This document shows, one piece after another, positions 54,932 through 64,000 of a stretch of DNA of 64,000 nt (position 1 is the first letter of the stretch; the number at the start of each line of letters is the position of its first letter). Below the pieces are notes generated by a model, which saw only the letters and a list, made by a program, of their open reading frames with translations, made no database searches and had not been told where the DNA came from. The position numbers and the translations under genes are program-made. The DNA lies in contig PJRA01000549.1 of NCBI GenBank assembly GCA_016987375.1, positions 239,424 through 303,423 of the forward strand. Reading direction: 5' to 3'. The stretch comes from Brachionus koreanus. Lineage: Eukaryota; Rotifera; Eurotatoria; Ploima; Brachionidae.

Positions 54932-56476
54932 ATGCTAAGAGCTATCAATAAGAGTAATTTTTTGGTATCGACTTTGACCAAAAATTACAGTCGTCGTTCC
55001 ATCACTCAAATGCACTCAATTAATTTCAATGATACACATATTATGCTGAAAAATACTTGCAAGGAATTTGTGGACAAAGAATTGCTCCCTTTGGCTGGCA
55101 AAATTGACAAGACCCACGAATATCCAACTGAAATTATCAAAAAAATGGGAGAACTAGGCCTAATGGCAGTAGATATACCAGAAAATTATGATGGAGCTGG
55201 CCTAGACTATCTTTCATATGCAATTGCAATGGAAGAAATTAGCCGAGGCTGTGCTAGCACTGGTGTAATAATGTCAGCTCATAATTCTCTTTATCTCGGA
55301 CCTATTTTCAAATTTGGTAATGAAAAACAATTAGATGAATATTTAAGGCCCTTTACGAAGGGAGATAAAATTGGTTGCTTTGCGCTTTCCGAGCCAGGAA
55401 ATGGATCTGATGCCGGTGCTGCATCGACAACTGCAGTAGACAAAGGCGACCATTGGGTACTAAATGGAACCAAGTCTTGGATAACAAATGGCTATGAATC
55501 AGAGGCAACAGTAGTATTTGCTACAACTAACAAATCTCTAAAGCACAAGGGAATAAGCGCGTTTATTGTCCCAAAGCCTCATGATGGTCTAAGTTTGGGA
55601 AAAAAAGAAGACAAGCTTGGAATTAGGGCCTCATCTACGTGCAATCTAATATTTGACGAGTGCAAAATACCCAAAGAAAACTTGCTTGGCAAGACTGGTG
55701 AAGGCTTTAAAATTGCTATGACAACTTTAGACGCAGGTCGTATAGGTATTGCGTCTCAAGCTTTAGGTATTGGTCAGGCAGCCTTGGACTGTGCAGTCGA
55801 CTATGCCAAAAAAAGAGTCGCTTTTGGCAAAGCAATTTCAAACCTTCAAGCTATTCAAGTATTCAATAAATTCAAATTTTTTATTAAATTTAAGTTTTAA
55901 AATTAAGATTAAAATAGCTGATATGGAGACAAGATTAGAATCTGCTAGACTTTTGACATTCAAGGCTGCAGCTCTTAAGGACAATAAAAAACCATTTACA
56001 AAAGTAACTTAATGATAGGCAATGTGAAATTTTGGTACAAAAATTACAGTACAAAAAAAGAAAAACTTTACAATTGTTTTTCTAGTTGTGCAAAAATGGT
56101 TCTGTAAACAGTACAATGCTGTACAAGTTTGTACAAACGAATTCTAACCTGTGCAATTTAGTGCAAATTTTATCTAATGTTTTTTCAATGATAATGTACT
56201 GTAGTTTTTGTACTAAGATTTCACATTGCCTAATAATATAATTTTACAAAAGATTAATGTTTTTTTAAGGAAGCGGCTATGGCCAAATTGGCAGCATCAG
56301 AAGCAGCAACTTATATAGCTCATCAAGCAATTCAAATACTTGGTGGAATGGGCTTTGTGTCCGATATGCCTGCTGAAAGGCACTACAGAGATGCCAGAAT
56401 TACCGAAATTTACGAAGGAACTTCAGAAATACAGCGAATAGTAATTGCTTCAAATGTTTTAAAAGAGTATAATTAA
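54932..56476 (+). CDS. ACADS: Short-chain acyl-CoA dehydrogenase, mitochondrial
   Basis: Three exons: 54932-55858, 55908-56003, 56270-56476; 409 residues, against about 412 in human. It carries out the first FAD-dependent step of beta-oxidation on C4-C6 acyl-CoAs, passing electrons to ETF in the mitochondrial matrix. Residues 1-25 (Arg/Ser-rich, no acidic residues) look like a mitochondrial presequence. Signature [12 protein letters not shown] is in the N-terminal/beta domain, followed by GIRASSTC, the [13 protein letters not shown] helix, and near the C-terminus [20 protein letters not shown] with [10 protein letters not shown], whose first Glu of YEGTSE is the catalytic base of the family. 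Intron 1 is 49 bp. Intron 2 is 266 bp because of a 217-bp MITE; without it the intron would be 49 bp. Confidence 0.95.
56016..56232. mobile_element. MITE inside ACADS intron 2
   Basis: 217 bp bounded by TAGGCAATGTGAAAT and its inverse ATTTCACATTGCCTA. Longer imperfect terminal repeats (GGTACAAAAATTACAGTAC / GTACTGTAGTTTTTGTAC) follow. The interior AAAAATGGTTCTGTAAAC matches the palindrome of the MITE at 5485-5782. Removing the element leaves an intron of ordinary size. Confidence 0.85.
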
Positions 56477-56952
56477 TTGACTTAATTACCATTTTGTAAA
56501 TTAAAAGCAAAAAATATTTAATAAATTAAAACATATTAATAAAATTTGATTTTTGATTATCTATTTAAAATTTATTAAAATAATTTCAAATTAGTATATT
56601 CTTTGACTAAAAATACTACTCAGAAAAATGATCTTCTTTTATTCTGATCTATATTTTTGTATTAATTGTTGATTTTTCGCAATAACTAATAACATTTTCG
56701 TACTAGAAAATTTTGATAAAACAATTTTTGTCTCACTGAAATTAACTAATTACCAAATCAAGTATAACCAACATCACTAATAATCAGACACATCTTTATG
56801 TAAAAGCCAATCAGCAAAACTTTTTGTTTCTGTTTTACCATCTAGAAAGAACATTAAGAAGGTTTTGAATTTTTGAAATAAATGATTTTCCAATTTTATT
56901 AAATATTCCTTTTGAAAATATGTTTTAATTTTTCAAATGCAAATTTAAAAAA
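56477..56952. other. Intergenic DNA between convergent genes
   Basis: 3' flanks of ACADS and of the unrecognised minus-strand gene; AATAAATTAAAA at about 56519 may serve ACADS polyadenylation. Confidence 0.5.
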
Positions 56953-58249
56953 TTAAAAATTAATTTTTTTTTGATATTTCATTTTGAATCTATTCTTTTT
57001 TCTCGAGTTAACGGCATAATTCCACGTGCTTTTCCAGTCTTTTATTCCATTTAACTGGCATTCGTTTTCAAAATTCCCTTGATTTTTAATTTTTTTTATA
57101 AATTATTTAGCAACATTTTTTTACCTTTTATTTTTTGAATGGAATCATGATATTTTTTCTTAAGCTCATCTAGACCAAGATTTCTATCTTTAATCGGAAT
57201 TTCTTGCTCTATTTGAGTTAGGAGGTATTTTTTAAAAGATTTTTTTATCATCATTTCCTAATAAGAAATTAAATTTTTATTATTTAATAAATTGATTTAC
57301 TTCAGATGATAGTTCATCAGTCTTTTCAAAAGAGAATTTTTTTTTTCAAAAATTTTTGATGATGTTGTTGATGAATTTTGAACGCCTTTTGATTTTGATT
57401 GCAGTCTTTTCACCACAGGTTCATTATTTGTTTTAAGCTAATATTTTAATTATACTTTTTATATCTAAATTAAATTCTCACTTCTGACAAGATTGGCAAA
57501 AATGCCTGTAATGTATGATTCAAACGATTTAATGTTTCCATTGTGGCCTCCTGATTTTCAATTATTCTCTCAAGCTTTGTTGAAATATCTTTTGATTCCT
57601 TTAAATTAATATTTAAATTTATATATATATTCATAAAAAATTCTTAAAAGAGAAGTCCACTTTATCCTTTTTTTCGAACAGTCTTTCAAAAAATAAATCC
57701 AGATTATCTATATTTCTTGCTGATTGGCAGGCATTTGTGTTCGATAACAATAGAGCTTCGAAGGACTTAGACAAAGGAATTTGCGTAGGATCTTCCTCAG
57801 TTGTTAGATCAATAGAAGATTTAACCTGTCCCATTTGTTGTTCTTTATTTATATCACATTTATTTACAGTAGTTTCACTAATTTCGATTATACTAGATTC
57901 GTCAAGCGTACTGAATGGGTCAATTTTCCGAAAAATGATTCCCGGAACGGTTTTAAACAAATCTTTTGACTTTAATTGTGCCAAAAGCTTGTATTTTTTT
58001 TGGCATACAACGACATTATATTGGACTGGCTGTCCAACTTCCCACTAATTTAAAAATAAAGTAAAACAAAAAATCGAAGCTCTTATTTACCTTGTCAAAT
58101 TTATCTGATTCATCTATTTCGGTTAGTGGAACGTGACGAACAGTCCCAAGGTACTCTGCAATAGAATTTGAAGCCTTTTGAATCTTGGGTTGATGTTCAT
58201 AAACCTCGATTTCAACACATTGTACACTGAATTTTTTTTTCGAGGCCAT
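56953..58249 (-). CDS. Unrecognised six-exon gene, with an apparent 1-base frameshift
   Basis: Exons inferred: 58249-58091, 58044-57661, 57598-57482, 57437-57301, 57257-57125, 57077-56953. The first two give a compact N-terminal region (FSVQCVEIEVYEHQPK; WEVGQPVQYNVVVCQKKYKLL) that could be a small beta-rich domain. A Ser/Thr/Asp-rich linker follows, then a likely coiled coil (STKLERIIENQEATMETLNRL), a basic segment and a helical C-terminus with GIKDWKSTWNYAVNSRKK. Exon 4 is 137 nt, one short of keeping phase: the frame entering (LKTNNEPVVKRLQ) and the frame leaving (FEKTDELSSE) differ by one base at an A10 run (T10 on the plus strand, near 57337-57346). The donor after exon 2 (GTGGAC) is weak. 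I do not recognise the family. Confidence 0.6.
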
Positions 58250-58850
58250 TAATGTTGATTTTTTTTAATTTCTAATCTAAAATTTGCTAATTTTTTTGAT
58301 TTTTTTAAATAAATGGAGAGTTTTGAAAAAAAAAAACTGTCCGAGACCGTGAAAGCGGCCAAAATACGCCCGGTCTATTAAAGGGCACAAACCGCTACTA
58401 GCCGACCTTTTAGTTGACCGGCTAGCAAACGGCTAAAATGAATACCGACCGTGTGTGGACCGGTCGGCCACTAAACGGTTCTAAAAAAAATTTTAATTAT
58501 ATTTTAGTATTTCGAAAAATTCTTTGACATTAAACAATATGTTCTTTCTTTATCTTGATTTTGTCCTGAAGCTAAATTATGAATTTTTTTTCTCTTCATT
58601 GAAAACTTTAATTTTTTCTAATTTTTATAATATAAATTTTTTTAAATTGATTTTTTCCAAAATAAGAATACGATAAAAATTTTGACTACCTTTTGGTTAG
58701 TTTGTCAGTTGGCCGGCCGCTACACAGTCGGTACTAAATTTTGGCCGGTTTCAAAAAGGCCGGACTTCTTAAAGAGGTTTTCAAACATCCAAAACTGGCC
58801 GTTTAAAATGGTCGGCCGGCCGGCCTAAATTTGCCGCTGCCCAACACTAA
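58250..58850. repeat. GC-rich foldback repeat (hAT-like)
   Basis: Two GC-rich clusters, 58340-58480 (GGCCGCTTT/AAAGCGGCC-type words, CGGCTAG, ACCGGTCGG) and 58690-58845 (GGCCGGCCGG, CTTTTTGAAACCGGCC-type words), flank a 200-bp AT-rich centre. The right end GCCGCTGCCCAACACTA is the reverse complement of the left end of the repeat at about 9522. Lies upstream of the unrecognised gene. Confidence 0.5.
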
Positions 58851-59099
58851 AATAAATGATGATAAAATAAGCAATTAAAATCATATGAAAAAGAAAGGTA
58901 TTATAATCATAGAGATACAAGAAAACCTTTTTAAAAAATTGGAATTGTTAGAATATCTTAAATTTGGATTATTTGATTTTGTAATATCAAATAAATTTCT
59001 TATGTGAGAAAAAAATTGAGAAAAAAAAAGAATTTAAAATATCGGATTATAATTTTTATTTTGAAAGAATTTAGCTATATGAATTTTTTATTAAAAATT

Positions 59100-61141
59100 T
59101 TACATTCTAAAAACACCGAAATTTGTATCTTTAATTGGAGCATTTAGAGCGGCACTCAAGCTCAATCCTAAAATATTTCGTGTTTGAGCTGGATCAATTA
59201 TTCCATCGTCCCAGAGACGCGCTGTCGAAAAGTACGGACTACCTTCTTTTTCAAATTTTTCAATAATTGGTTTCTTTATTTTTTGCTCTTCCTCTTGGCT
59301 AAACTGGAAAAAAATTTCAAGCTTTTATTTTGATCTGTACTATTTAACTTTTAAAAATTACAGGTTTTCCCTCACGTTCTCTTTGTTCTTTAGTAACTGT
59401 TGCCAAAACTGAAGCGGCTTGTTCACCACCCATGACTGATATCCTTGAATTTGGCCACATGTACATAAATCTAGGACTGTAAGCTCTTCCGCACATGCCA
59501 TAATTACCAGCTCCATAGCTTCCGCCTATGACTACTGTGAATTTCGGAACTTGAGCCGAGGCGACTGCAGTTACCATCTTTGCTCCGTGTTTGGCTATTC
59601 CACCTGCTTCAACATCTCGACCGACCATAAAGCCGGTTATGTTCTGCAAGAAAACCAATGGAATTTTTCTCTTAGCACAAAGCTCTATAAAATGAGCCGC
59701 CTTTAAAGCAGCCTCGGCAAAAAGAACTCCATTATTGGCCAAAATACCAATAGGATAGCCAAATAACCGTGCATAGCCTGTTACTATGGTTTCACCATAA
59801 CTGGCTTTGAATTCATCAAATCTACTGCCATCAACAATTCTAGCAATCACTTCTCTTACATCAAATGTTTTCATTAGGTTTTCACTAACAATTCCGTACA
59901 ATTCATCGGCCGGATAGAGCGGTTCTTCGCTTTGAATTCTTTTTATTGATGAATTTTTTACAATATTGAGATTACTAACTATTCGTCTTGTTATATCTAA
60001 AGCATGTTCATCATCTAAAGCATAGTGATCGGTAACGCCAGAAATTTTGCAGTGTAAATCAGCACCCCCTAGGTCTTCGGCAGACACACTCTCACCTGTT
60101 GCTGCTTTAACCAAAGGAGGTCCGCCTAAAAATATTGTTCCTTGGCGTCTAACAATTACATTTTCATCAGACATAGCTGGCACATAAGCACCTCCAGCTG
60201 TACAACTGCCCATTACCACTGATATCTTATTGAAAATAATAAAAAAAATTTTTTTTTCGATTTTCTTTTAATCTAAATTTTTTTTAAACTAAATACTTGT
60301 GGTATTCCTTGAGCTGACATATTTGCTTGATTAAAAAAAATTCTTCCAAAATGATCTCGATCTGGAAATACTTCAGCTTGATTTGGTAAATTAGCACCAC
60401 CACTATCGACTATTCAAAAATTAATTTTTAATATCTGGGTTTAAGATATGTTTTTTAAATTTCAGTTACCTAAATAAATGCAAGGAAGCCTATTTTCCAT
60501 AGCGATTTCTTGGGCTCTTAAATGCTTTTTAACTGTCATCGGATAATAGGTGCCGCCTTTAACAGTAGCATCGTTAGCAACAATCATACACTCTTGTCTT
60601 TTTTCAGTATTAGAATTTATATAAATTAATTTTAATTTCTACCCTTGTATAGTTCCAATTCCAGTCACAATACCGGCTGATGAAATCTCATCTTGTCCGT
60701 ACATATTCAAAGCAGCCAGCTGAGACAACTCAAGAAATGGGGAACTAATTTTAGTGATTTAAATTTGATTAATAAATTTGACTTTAATTTACTTGGAATC
60801 AAATAAATATTTGATTCTATCTCTAGCTAGAAGTTTTCCTTTATTAAGGTGTCTTTGACGCGCTTTTTCACCGCTTTTTCCTCCTGAAATAACATAGCTA
60901 GTTGTAGCATTTAACTGGTCAACAAGTCTTTTCATTTGGCCATAATTTTCCTGAAATTTAATTAATAATTTTTTTATTTGAATAAAAAAATATCAAATTG
61001 TCTACTGACCGTGAATGATTGAGACTCAGGATCGCAGAGAGTTTTAAGTTGAGGGCCAACAAACGAGCTATTACATTTCACAAAGCTTTTCCACGATTTG
61101 ATAAATATCGGAAAAGCATTCGGCTTGGTTAAAATTCTCAT
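59100..61141 (-). CDS. MCCC2: Methylcrotonoyl-CoA carboxylase beta subunit, mitochondrial
   Basis: Seven exons: 61141-61010, 60950-60793, 60744-60643, 60597-60470, 60409-60297, 60225-59362, 59303-59100; 566 residues, against about 563 in human. This is the carboxyltransferase half of the biotin enzyme that carboxylates 3-methylcrotonyl-CoA in leucine breakdown. Its partner MCCC1 is not in the window. The N-terminus is basic and Ser/Phe-rich, as for a matrix presequence. Family blocks: [107 protein letters not shown] and [22 protein letters not shown] lies 13 bases before the ATG and looks like a splice acceptor, so a 5' UTR intron or spliced leader is likely. A further in-frame ATG at 61162 lies across that acceptor. 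Confidence 0.95.
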
Positions 61142-61740
61142 TATTCTCAATTCTGAAAACAAAAAAAAATAAATTTAACCAAATGCAAGCTACATTTGGG
61201 TACTGTTGATTTTGAATTCAAGAGCAAAACTAATTAAAATTCATGACAGATTTTTTATGGGCGTGTTTCATATATACTAATATGCAGTCGATTAAATTAC
61301 ATTATTCAAAAAAAAAGGTTATTAAATGGCTTACAATTTTTAAATTTTTTTTTCTGGAGTTTATTTATAGTTAAACAAATTCAATTTAAATGATAATTTT
61401 AAATCTTAATTAAATATTAGATAATTAGATATTTCTAAAAATTACAACTGATACTAAAATATGTTCTAAAAATGAAATATGAATTTAAAGCACCAATTTT
61501 GATTTACTTTAAAAAGATAAATTAAAAACCTTTTCAAAAAATAAAATTTTGATAAATACTGTTAAGTTTGTTTTATTATAACGAGTGGTGCATTATTAGT
61601 TACACAAAATTCAAACCTTTATAACTTTAGAATGGTAAAAGCCTAATCAAAAATTTTTTTATTATCTGTTAAAAATTATTTTTTGTATAGAGGCAAAACA
61701 CCGTTGTCAGCTATAGATATCAACTTTGTCTTAATACCGA
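61142..61740. other. MCCC2 upstream intergenic DNA
   Basis: AT-rich; the polypyrimidine-AG at 61155-61165 (minus strand) suggests a 5' UTR splice acceptor. Nothing else recognised. Confidence 0.5.
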
Positions 61741-62600
61741 ACATCAATTATTGTAAATAGTTTGAATCTATTTTTTTCAAAAATGATTCAATACGTCGAA
61801 TCAATTGTTGTTCTTTAGTTGCTTCCCAACCTCTTTCATAGACATTCTGTGCCAAGATATCCCTCTATTAGAGGGTTAATATCTTTTGATACATAATAAA
61901 CCATTTCATTCATCCAATAAATCATCTCAGTAGATCTATGAGCACTTACTAAATCAGACCGAAACAAATAGTTATATTCACTGTGATACTTTTCGATGAA
62001 TGGTAGAAGTCGTTTTTTCAAGGATTCCTTGATATAAACCTTTGAATTTATAGCATTATATATTGATTTGGACAAGCGAAAAAAGGCTTTGAAAAAAGGC
62101 TTTCTGCCCTCAGAAATTGCTATCCACAAAAGAATTTTTTTCGGAAACTTTTCTTTTCCAGCAAAACGAATATTTTCTGAAAATTTTTTTTTTTCATCTG
62201 TATATTAACCAGCATTTCCTAGTATTTCATTACCAGCAAAATAAAAATATTATTCATCAATAAAAATATTATAACATACAATACTGTGCTTTTTATAAAG
62301 GGGATTTACGAGTTTTCGACAGTTTTTTTCTGCTTTAAGTCACTGGGTTTCATTAATCTTCTGTTTTTTTTCTTTTTTACGATAAAAAAATTTTCTTTTA
62401 GTCAATTGTCGACTAATGGAAGAATGATGAACACTGAATTTTCTTCGAAGTTTTGGCTGACATGTATCTTTTCTATTTTTTGTCAATTTTTTGAGTTTAG
62501 CCACTTTTCTTTATCCCATGAATTTTCAGCATCAGTTAACATTTTTTTCAAAAAAATACTTTCTAATATATTAATTTTTTCCTTTATTAATTAAATTTCA
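61740..62600 (-). mobile_element. Degenerate mariner/Tc1-like transposase
   Basis: The open piece 62129-61836 (97 residues) starts with MWIAISEGRKPFF, the pattern of the catalytic strand of DDE transposases of the Tc1/mariner group (W.AI...G..P.F). It continues with LLPFIEK and DLVSAHRSTEMIYWMNE, equivalent to the second Asp motif (D.A..H.S...W). DINPLIEGYLG then resembles the third block (P.L.PIE..WG). Upstream pieces to about 62600 lie in broken frames. Dead copy. Confidence 0.6.
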
Positions 62601-63277
62601 ACAATGGTCAATATATTTTATATTTTACTATAATTAAAAATTTTTCAAGTAAAAGTTAGCTTTTTTTGTTCATCAATAATTTCAGATAAAAAACTTTATA
62701 AAAAAGATTTTAAAATTTTACTAAAAATTTTTCCTAAATCTTTCAGAATCCGGGATCTTGAGATAATATCAGCTTTAGGTAACCATATTTTAAAAAACAG
62801 TCATAATATAATTATTTTGAAGCCCTTTTTGATTTTGACTAAAACTCATAATCTCTTAAGATTCATAGACCACTCATTACACCAGTTAATAAATGAATAA
62901 ATATCATCTTGAAGTAACTTAAATGATTCACACAGATTGAATCGATCGATAATACAAAATTTCTTGCAATTTTACCAAGTAAAACTCTTTAATTATGATG
63001 ACTAAGTAACGGTTCTATCAATTTTATTAGCATTCCATCAATACTAAGCCGTTTAAGTTCAAATGAAAGTTTAAAATGAATTTTAAAAAATGGTGACATT
63101 TGGAAAATTTATTATGAAAAATTTTTAGAAATATTAGATATAATTTTATTCAAATAAAATTAAGAAAAAAAAAGCTTAAAAAATTTTATAAAAATTTTAG
63201 CGTAATTTTTAATTTGGCTATTAAGACCAAAGTTTTTTTAGAGTTTTTTTATAATTAATTTACAAAAACGTATGCGA
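62601..63277. other. AT-rich intergenic DNA
   Basis: No gene recognised between the transposase remnant and the ANKRD11/12-like gene. Confidence 0.5.
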
Positions 63278-63915
63278 TCATGTGAAAATTGTGGCAAGAG
63301 GCACTAATGAGACTAGACGACTACCACTAGATGGTAGGACCTGTTGAAAAGAAAATTGCATGGCCGGATCAAATAAATCAAATTTGTTGTTCACGTTAAC
63401 AATGGGAACATTCAAATATTCGGAGCTAAGAGACAAATCTCTTATTTTCGATTGAAAGTCCATTTTTTGAACTGCAAATAACGAATCGGACTCATTTAAC
63501 TGTCTCTTAATCATATCATTCTTAAACATGAAAAATTTTTGCTTTACTTTATTTAGATTATTGAAAAGAACATCATCCGGACTCATTGGTGTCATCAGTT
63601 CATTTTGACGCTGAGATATTATATCGTTTTTGTACAAGGAATATACTTCAGAATCTTTGATTATTGCGCAAAAACTCATCGGAACAGATTGGTTAGTTTC
63701 GAATTTAGTCTGCTTTTTAAAGCATCTTAACACTTCTTGTTCATATAAAATAATCAACTTGTCCTTTAATAGCAATTTCAATTAAACAATATTTAAATTT
63801 TTTTCTATTAATTTACTTGTTCGATGCGATGCCTCAATCGTAGTTTGTGGCGTTCTTTTTCTTGTTTTGTAAATAAATTTTTTAATTCTTCGGGCATTTC
63901 AACAGGTGGTGCTAG
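63278..63915 (-). CDS. ANKRD11/ANKRD12-like protein, C-terminal exons (partial)
   Basis: Two terminal exons: 63915-63817 (33 codons) and 63763-63278 (161 residues plus stop), joined in phase by a 53-bp intron; the gene continues beyond the window edge. The joined region reads KERHKLRLRHRIEQ / DKLIILYEQEVLRCF, matching the conserved C-terminal coiled coil of ankyrin-repeat proteins ANKRD11 and ANKRD12 (IQ..LQREKLMLLYEQELLR in vertebrates). It continues with SEVYSLYKND, KFFMFKNDMIKRQLNESDSLFAVQKMDF and the terminal YLNVPIVNVNNKFDL. In vertebrates these proteins are nuclear co-regulators that recruit histone deacetylases; the ankyrin repeats are not in the window. The C-terminus extends about 35 residues beyond the vertebrate end. 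Confidence 0.85.
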
Positions 63916-64000
63916 CTTGAAAAGAATTCATTCATTTATTTTTTTAGAACCAAAAATTTGGACACTAGATTAACTTGATTGCTTTAATTTTTTAGAACAA

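Noticed and set aside
1..64000. CRISPR array, bacterial operon or prophage
   Set aside because: Spliceosomal introns, animal genes and a eukaryotic tRNA rule out a prokaryotic source; no spaced direct repeats of CRISPR type were seen.

Overview
This is an animal nuclear genome fragment: very AT-rich, standard genetic code, spliceosomal introns mostly about 45-55 bp with GT...AG ends, and metazoan housekeeping genes. The short introns, extreme AT content and a lophotrochozoan-looking PRM-amide neuropeptide precursor suggest a compact lophotrochozoan-type genome. A monogonont rotifer such as Brachionus is my best guess, but this is inference and not proven by the sequence.

Layout. 1-18.4 kb is accessory DNA. 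It holds a Ly6-like GPI-type protein and four intronless leucine-rich-repeat (LRR) membrane proteins of one family (4748-3360, 7569-6343, 8007-9386, 17099-18433), among broken LINE copies, a MITE with a 61-bp perfect palindrome, a MULE/FLYWCH remnant, a Jockey/CR1-like reverse transcriptase remnant and a decayed Ty3/gypsy element. 18.4-25 kb is a gene-poor AT-rich stretch. 25-31 kb carries CHTF8 (3 exons), a PRM-amide neuropeptide precursor (2 exons), tRNA-Gln(UUG) and kynurenine 3-monooxygenase (6 exons). 31.7-42.2 kb carries a long-tailed class I myosin (MYO1E/F type, 16 coding exons) and an intronless ASPM-like IQ protein. 42.5-48.9 kb is a near-perfect inverted duplication with 1.29-kb arms, each carrying the same small secreted-peptide gene, around an intronless SF3A1. 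49-54.2 kb has two more cationic Gly/Arg/Phe-rich secreted peptides flanking DDX6. 54.9-64 kb has short-chain acyl-CoA dehydrogenase (with a MITE in intron 2), an unrecognised six-exon gene, MCCC2 (7 exons), a mariner-like transposase remnant and the 3' end of an ANKRD11/12 homologue.

The housekeeping genes have no operon-like relationship; most lie on the minus strand. ACADS and MCCC2 are both mitochondrial acyl-CoA enzymes, but nothing indicates co-regulation. The most novel material is (i) the LRR family, in which two paralogues are over 99% identical except for a sharply bounded divergent patch of about 62 codons and a different N-terminus, and (ii) the set of short cationic secreted-peptide genes, one of them captured in a recent inverted duplication. 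Exon borders were derived by hand from reading frame, splice consensus and family similarity.
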